From Candidatus Omnitrophota bacterium (GTDB lineage: Bacteria; Verrucomicrobiota; Verrucomicrobiia; Limisphaerales; UBA1319): a stretch of 9,949 bases of DNA. The stretch spans positions 1 through 9,949 of the forward strand of contig JAMCZD010000490.1 of the NCBI GenBank assembly GCA_023473405.1, read 5' to 3'. Below the pieces are notes generated by a model. It did no database searches. It saw nothing but the letters and a program-made list of their open reading frames with translations, and was not told the origin of the DNA. Each line of letters starts with the position of its first letter. Positions within the stretch are counted from its first letter, which is position 1. Below, in pieces: positions 7,029 to 9,949 of the stretch. The position numbers and the translations under genes were made by a program.

Positions 7029-8342
7029 ATGCCAAAATTCAGTTATGTCGCCATGGACTCCCGCGGCAAGGAAACCAAGGGCACCCTGGAGGTCAACAGC
7101 CAGAGCGAGGCCATTGGCCGCTTGAAAGAAATGGGGTATTTCCCCACCAAGGTCGTCGAGGCGGCCAAGGGCAAGGAAAAGCCGAGCAAGAAGGCCAAAA
7201 CGCCGGAAAGAGCCAAAGGCAAAAAGGCCAAAGGCGGGTTTAATCTCAATATCAAAATCCCCGGCCTGAGCGGACGCGTTAAAACGAAGGTCATGACCAC
7301 CTTCACCCGCCAGCTCGCGACCCTGGTCGATGCCGGTTTGCCCCTGCTGCGCGGCTTGCGAGTGCTCGAACGCCAGGAGAAGAATCCTACCTTGCGCGAC
7401 GTTATTTTCCAATTGGCTCAGGCCGTCGAAGGCGGCAGCACCTTCTCGGAGGCGCTAGCCCAGCATCCAAAGGTGTTCAATCGCCTCTATGTCAGCATGG
7501 TCAAGGCCGGTGAAATGGGCGGCGTGCTCGAAGTCGTCCTGAACCGGTTGGCTGAGTTTATGGAAAAGGCACAGAAGATCAAAGGCAAGGTCATCTCTGC
7601 CATGTTCTATCCGTCGGCGGTTATCACGGTCGCCATCACCATTTTGAGCGTCTTGCTCGTGTATGTAGTGCCTAAATTCGAGGAAATCTTCAAAGACATG
7701 CTCGAAGGCGCTTCACTACCCGCCTTTACCCAATTAGTGCTGGGAATCAGCCGCACCGTCAAAGACCACGCGCCGATCACGGTGGGTTGCGTGATTGCCA
7801 TCGTGATCGTCATGAAACTGATCCTCAAGACCAAGCTCGGACGGCAGTTGTTTGACCGTTTTAAACTCAACTTTCCCATTTTCGGCCCCGTTATCAGCAA
7901 GGTTGCCATTTCGCGCTTCACCCGTACCCTCGGCACTCTGGTCAGCAGCGGCGTCCCCATCCTCCAGGCCTTGACCATCGTCAGGGAAACCTCGGGCAAC
8001 GTGATCATTGGCGCCGCCGTCGGCGCGGTTCATGAAAGCGTCAAAGAGGGCGAAACAATCACTGCCCCACTCGAGGCGGCTAACGTCTTTCCCCCCATGG
8101 TCGTCAGCATGGTGGACGTCGGCGAACAAACCGGCGCCTTGCCCGAAATGTTGATGAAGATCGCGGATAATTACGACGAAGAGGTTGATAACGCGGTTTC
8201 GGCTATGACCTCCTTGCTCGAACCGATCATGATCGTATGCCTGGCAGTGATTGTCGGAAGCATCGTGATCGCATTGTTCCTGCCGCTGATTACCCTCATG
8301 GACCGCATGGGGAGTTCCGGAGGGGGAAGAGGCGACGACTAA
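7029..8342 (+). CDS. pilC: Inner-membrane platform protein PilC/GspF
   Basis: A 437-residue polytopic protein that sits in the inner membrane and couples the cytoplasmic motor ATPases to the growing or shrinking pilus. The N-terminal start F-S-Y-V-A-M-D-S-R-G-K (4-14) is typical. Two T2SSF domains follow, about 91-214 (opening with F-T-R-Q-L-A-T-L-V-D-A-G-L-P-L-L) and about 294-416 (F-T-R-T-L-G-T-L-V-S-S-G-V-P-I-L). Hydrophobic segments lie at about 195-214, 249-266 and 399-423, matching the three membrane helices of the family. An unusually Lys-rich linker (47-68, ten Lys) lies before the first domain and makes the protein somewhat longer than the usual 400 or so residues. A good ribosome binding site GGAAAGG (7016-7022) stands 6 bases before the ATG. 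It is the last gene of the cluster before an intrinsic terminator. Confidence 0.95.
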   Translation: MPKFSYVAMDSRGKETKGTLEVNSQSEAIGRLKEMGYFPTKVVEAAKGKEKPSKKAKTPERAKGKKAKGGFNLNIKIPGLSGRVKTKVMTTFTRQLATLVDAGLPLLRGLRVLERQEKNPTLRDVIFQLAQAVEGGSTFSEALAQHPKVFNRLYVSMVKAGEMGGVLEVVLNRLAEFMEKAQKIKGKVISAMFYPSAVITVAITILSVLLVYVVPKFEEIFKDMLEGASLPAFTQLVLGISRTVKDHAPITVGCVIAIVIVMKLILKTKLGRQLFDRFKLNFPIFGPVISKVAISRFTRTLGTLVSSGVPILQALTIVRETSGNVIIGAAVGAVHESVKEGETITAPLEAANVFPPMVVSMVDVGEQTGALPEMLMKIADNYDEEVDNAVSAMTSLLEPIMIVCLAVIVGSIVIALFLPLITLMDRMGSSGGGRGDD

Positions 8343-8364
8343 TCCGGCTGTCGAATCACAACTT

Positions 8365-8400
8365 TGGCCACCGGAACGGGTCTCGGTGGCCATTTTATTT
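8365..8400 (+). terminator. Rho-independent terminator after pilC
   Basis: A perfect 9-bp GC-rich stem, TGGCCACCG (8365-8373) with CGGTGGCCA (8384-8392), a 10-base loop, then TTTTATTT (8393-8400). It starts 22 bases after the pilC stop codon and should end the motor-cluster transcript before the toxin-antitoxin genes. Confidence 0.9.
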
Positions 8401-8421
8401 GCGGTTATGCCAAATTCATGT

Positions 8422-8450
8422 TTGACAACCTGCAAAGTAGCCTGTAAATA
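8422..8450 (+). promoter_or_regulatory. Putative promoter of the toxin-antitoxin pair
   Basis: A perfect -35 hexamer TTGACA (8422-8427) is followed, after 17 bases, by a weaker -10 candidate TAAATA (8445-8450). It lies directly after the pilC terminator and about 46 bases before the toxin start. The -10 overlaps an inverted repeat, as expected for an autoregulated toxin-antitoxin promoter. Confidence 0.55.
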
Positions 8451-8455
8451 CTTTG
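8433..8455. promoter_or_regulatory. Inverted repeat, candidate antitoxin operator
   Basis: Perfect 7-bp arms CAAAGTA (8433-8439) and TACTTTG (8449-8455) around a 9-base centre. With one mismatch the arms extend to 9 bp (8431-8457). A second, overlapping dyad, TGTAA (8443-8447) with TTACA (8459-8463), lies just downstream. The first dyad spans the putative -10 of the toxin-antitoxin promoter. Ribbon-helix-helix antitoxins usually repress their own promoter by binding such palindromes, so this is the likely operator. That function is inferred. Confidence 0.55.
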
Positions 8456-8496
8456 TAGTTACATGGCATACGCATTTGATTTACAATTGAACCGTT

Positions 8497-8784
8497 ATGG
8501 AGTTCGATTGGTCAAATTTACCCTTCGAATGCGACTGTTCTTTGACGCCACGTGATATTGAAGAATCGTTTGAAGACCCGTTCGCCGTCCGGTTGTTGCC
8601 GGATTCGCCGAGGTTCGCCGTTCAAGCCCGGTTTTTCAACCTGGGCAAATCGGCATCGGGCGTGGGAGTCTTCAGTGTTTATCGCACCAACGGAAAGCAG
8701 TTTCGGATCATCTATGCCCGTCCGTTCGTGCCGGAAGAGCAGTTTTTTTATCAACGCAAAGTGAACCAGATGCTGGGTCAATAA
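8497..8784 (+). CDS. brnT: BrnT-like ribonuclease toxin
   Basis: A 95-residue protein of normal BrnT length. BrnT toxins are small RelE-fold ribonucleases that cut mRNA and stop growth unless bound by the partner antitoxin. Visible similarities are the opening M-E-F-D-W (1-5), an E-S-F-E-D-P (23-28) helix end, the central strand R-F-F-N-L-G-K-S-A-S-G (45-55) and the late strand F-R-I-I-Y-A-R-P (69-76) followed by an acidic/aromatic helix. The usual N-terminal K-H-G motif after the opening strand is absent, replaced by a Cys-containing stretch E-C-D-C-S-L-T (11-17), so this is a divergent member and may have altered activity. There is no visible ribosome binding site. The stop TAA is immediately followed by the antitoxin ATG, the usual toxin-first brnTA order. 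The family call comes from pattern and context; other RelE-like toxins are possible. Confidence 0.65.
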   Translation: MEFDWSNLPFECDCSLTPRDIEESFEDPFAVRLLPDSPRFAVQARFFNLGKSASGVGVFSVYRTNGKQFRIIYARPFVPEEQFFYQRKVNQMLGQ

Positions 8785-9060
8785 ATGAACGCTGTCTCCA
8801 ATTGGAATGAGGTTCCCTTATTCGATGGTGAAGTCGCTGAAGCGGCATTCTGGGCCGATAACCGATTGGACCTGAGGCTGATGGAATCCTCGGTCGCAGT
8901 GGGCATGGAAAATGCTGAATCGGTTACGATTACGTTGCGCATGGACCCGCGGATGCTGGCTCGGATCAAACGCGTGGCTAGATCGCGATTTCTAAATTAC
9001 CAGAGCATGATTAAACAATGGCTCAGCGAACGGATGGAACAGGAATTACGTGAACGTTAA
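8785..9060 (+). CDS. CopG/BrnA-type ribbon-helix-helix antitoxin
   Basis: A 91-residue protein starting in the first base after the toxin stop codon (TAAATG). The N-terminal half includes V-P-L-F-D-G-E-V-A-E-A-A-F-W (10-23), which resembles the 'P-x-F-x-S-E-x-E-E-A-x-F-W' toxin-binding region of CopG-type antitoxins (PF12441-like). The C-terminal half is a ribbon-helix-helix DNA-binding fold: strand S-V-T-I-T-L-R (46-52), helix one D-P-R-M-L-A-R-I-K-R-V-A (54-65), then Y-Q-S-M-I-K-Q-W-L (72-80) in helix two, as in other members. It should neutralise the BrnT-like toxin and repress the shared promoter through the palindrome at 8433-8455. It ends with a charged tail (E-Q-E-L-R-E-R). Confidence 0.8.
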   Translation: MNAVSNWNEVPLFDGEVAEAAFWADNRLDLRLMESSVAVGMENAESVTITLRMDPRMLARIKRVARSRFLNYQSMIKQWLSERMEQELRER

Positions 9061-9141
9061 CGCCGCAAATCCAGTGCGCAGAACCTGAAAAGATAGGATG
9101 CAATCGCCTAATGCCTGAATCCATCCAACGAACCTGACCAG

Positions 9142-9870
9142 ATGAAGACGGACGCTCAGCATATTAACCCTCGACGGCAAGCCGGTCTCTTCCATGCCTT
9201 CCGCCCCGGCTTCACCCTGATCGAACTGCTCGTGGTCATTTCGATCATGGCGCTGGTGATGGGTTTGGTGGTCGGCCTGGTGACTACCGCCAGCCGCACA
9301 ATGAAACTCAAGCGGGTCGAAGGCGATCTCCAGAATTACGTCACCGCTATCGAGAACTATCACGCCGAATTCGGATTTTATCCCCCGGACAATGTCGTTG
9401 CCACAAATTCGGTTACCGGGGCCAGGTGTTAAGAAGCATCCACGAACCAGCTCTATTATGAGTTAACCGGCTGGAATTACAGCACAGTGGACCCGAACCA
9501 ATTCCTGGCTTTGACGCGGCAAGGCCCGCTTTACACCAAGACGGTCCAGACCTTTTTCCACACGCTCGGCTTTGTGAACTCTTCATCGAATCCAAAGGAA
9601 TCGCCCAGGAACTTCCTGCCCAACCTGAATGCCTCCCAGGTCGGGCAAATCCCGTCGGGAACAGCGGGCATGGTTGACAGCTTCATTGTTCCAGTGAAAG
9701 GGCCGTCGGACATAATCGAGTACAACGCCAATGGCAAACGCACAGGCCGCCTTCTTAACACCTGGCGCTATGTCTCTTCCTCGCCGACCAACAATCCGGG
9801 CAGCTTCGATCTCTGGGCGGAAATCGTCATCGGACGTGAAACCAAAATCATAGGAAACTGGAAGGAATGA
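9142..9870 (+). pseudogene. Type II secretion/pilus pseudopilin, interrupted by an in-frame TAA
   Basis: The N-terminal part (9142-9432, 96 codons) is an intact prepilin start: a leader ending P-G, then F-T-L-I-E-L-L-V-V-I (24-33) with the conserved Glu at mature position 5, and a hydrophobic helix to about residue 49. It then shows Y-H-A-E-F-G-F-Y-P-P-D-N. A TAA at 9430-9432 stops it. From 9433 to 9870 the same frame stays open and is clearly coding: T-N-Q-L-Y-Y-E-L-T-G, later R-Y-V-S-S-S-P-T-N-N-P and S-F-D-L-W-A-E-I-V-I-G, and an end at N-W-K-E. These are C-terminal features I recall from full-length verrucomicrobial pseudopilins of about 240 residues. The full frame would give 241 residues plus the stop, so a single nonsense change explains the break; a sequencing error is possible. 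TAA is not a known selenocysteine or pyrrolysine codon. A GTG at 9487 could restart translation but would lack the membrane helix. The ATG at 9142 has no visible ribosome binding site. Confidence 0.8.
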
Positions 9871-9872
9871 TT

Positions 9873-9949
9873 ATGTTGATTCAATTACCATCCTCGTTGG
9901 CGGCACTCAGGCCGAATCATTCAAAGTTGATCCAGCGCTCCCCCCAAGA
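9873..9949 (+). CDS. N-terminal start of an unidentified gene, possibly another prepilin (runs off right edge)
   Basis: An ATG at 9873 has a good ribosome binding site (AGGA at 9863-9866, 6 bases away) and starts 2 bases after the preceding gene's stop codon. The frame stays open for 25 complete codons to the window edge. The visible residues (MLIQLPSSLAALRPNHSK...) are polar with several basic residues and match no family I know. The stretch could be the long leader of a second pseudopilin, whose cleavage site and hydrophobic helix would follow just outside the window. That is inference from position and style. Confidence 0.5.
   Translation, partial: MLIQLPSSLAALRPNHSKLIQRSPQ

Noticed and set aside
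9061..9141. Terminator or promoter between the antitoxin and the pseudopilin
   Set aside because: Only a weak 5-bp GGATG/CATCC pairing with a long loop, and no clear -35/-10 pair.
9487..9870. Separate gene starting at the GTG at 9487
   Set aside because: It is in the same frame as the upstream pseudopilin and continues its family pattern, with no ribosome binding site and no membrane helix; better read as the C-terminal part of the interrupted gene.

Overview
The window looks like a chromosomal segment of a Gram-negative, moderately GC-rich bacterium. Several traits fit the Verrucomicrobiota (Pedosphaera/Limisphaerales-like): a verrucomicrobial style of pseudopilin with an 'F-T-L-I-E-L-L' N-terminus and 'YPPDN', 'LYYEL' and 'NPGSFDLW' motifs, mostly weak or absent Shine-Dalgarno sequences, and an Agl23-like membrane protein next to a discoidin-like protein. 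The phylum assignment is inference from remembered family patterns and was not tested by a search.

Left end (1-929, minus strand): the 5' end of an Agl23/GT39-like polytopic membrane protein runs off the left edge. It overlaps, by an ATGA stop/start, an upstream gene for an exported protein with a discoidin (F5/8 type C-like) C-terminal domain. A 286-bp non-coding divergent region (930-1215) follows. Then comes a plus-strand lipoprotein ApbE (FAD:protein FMN transferase).

Centre (2313-8400, plus strand): a type IV pilus / type II secretion motor cluster begins at a near-consensus sigma-70 promoter (TTGACA-N16-TATGAT). The order is PilB/GspE-like ATPase 1, PilT retraction ATPase, PilB/GspE-like ATPase 2, and PilC/GspF inner-membrane platform. 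It ends in a clear intrinsic terminator. The two assembly ATPases and the retraction ATPase would power extension and retraction of a pilus or pseudopilus anchored on PilC. No secretin, prepilin peptidase or alignment proteins (PilMNO) are in the window.

Right end (8401-9949, plus strand): a BrnT-like toxin / CopG-type antitoxin pair has its own putative promoter, with a perfect inverted repeat overlapping the -10 element. It is followed by a pseudopilin gene interrupted by an in-frame TAA (9430-9432), with clearly coding sequence continuing in the same frame for another 146 codons. A further gene begins at 9873 behind a good ribosome binding site and leaves the window.

No RNA genes, CRISPR arrays, insertion sequences or long repeats were recognised. 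Most content belongs to known families. The most notable points are the double-PilB layout with diverged catalytic boxes in copy 1, the toxin-antitoxin operator, and the interrupted pseudopilin.
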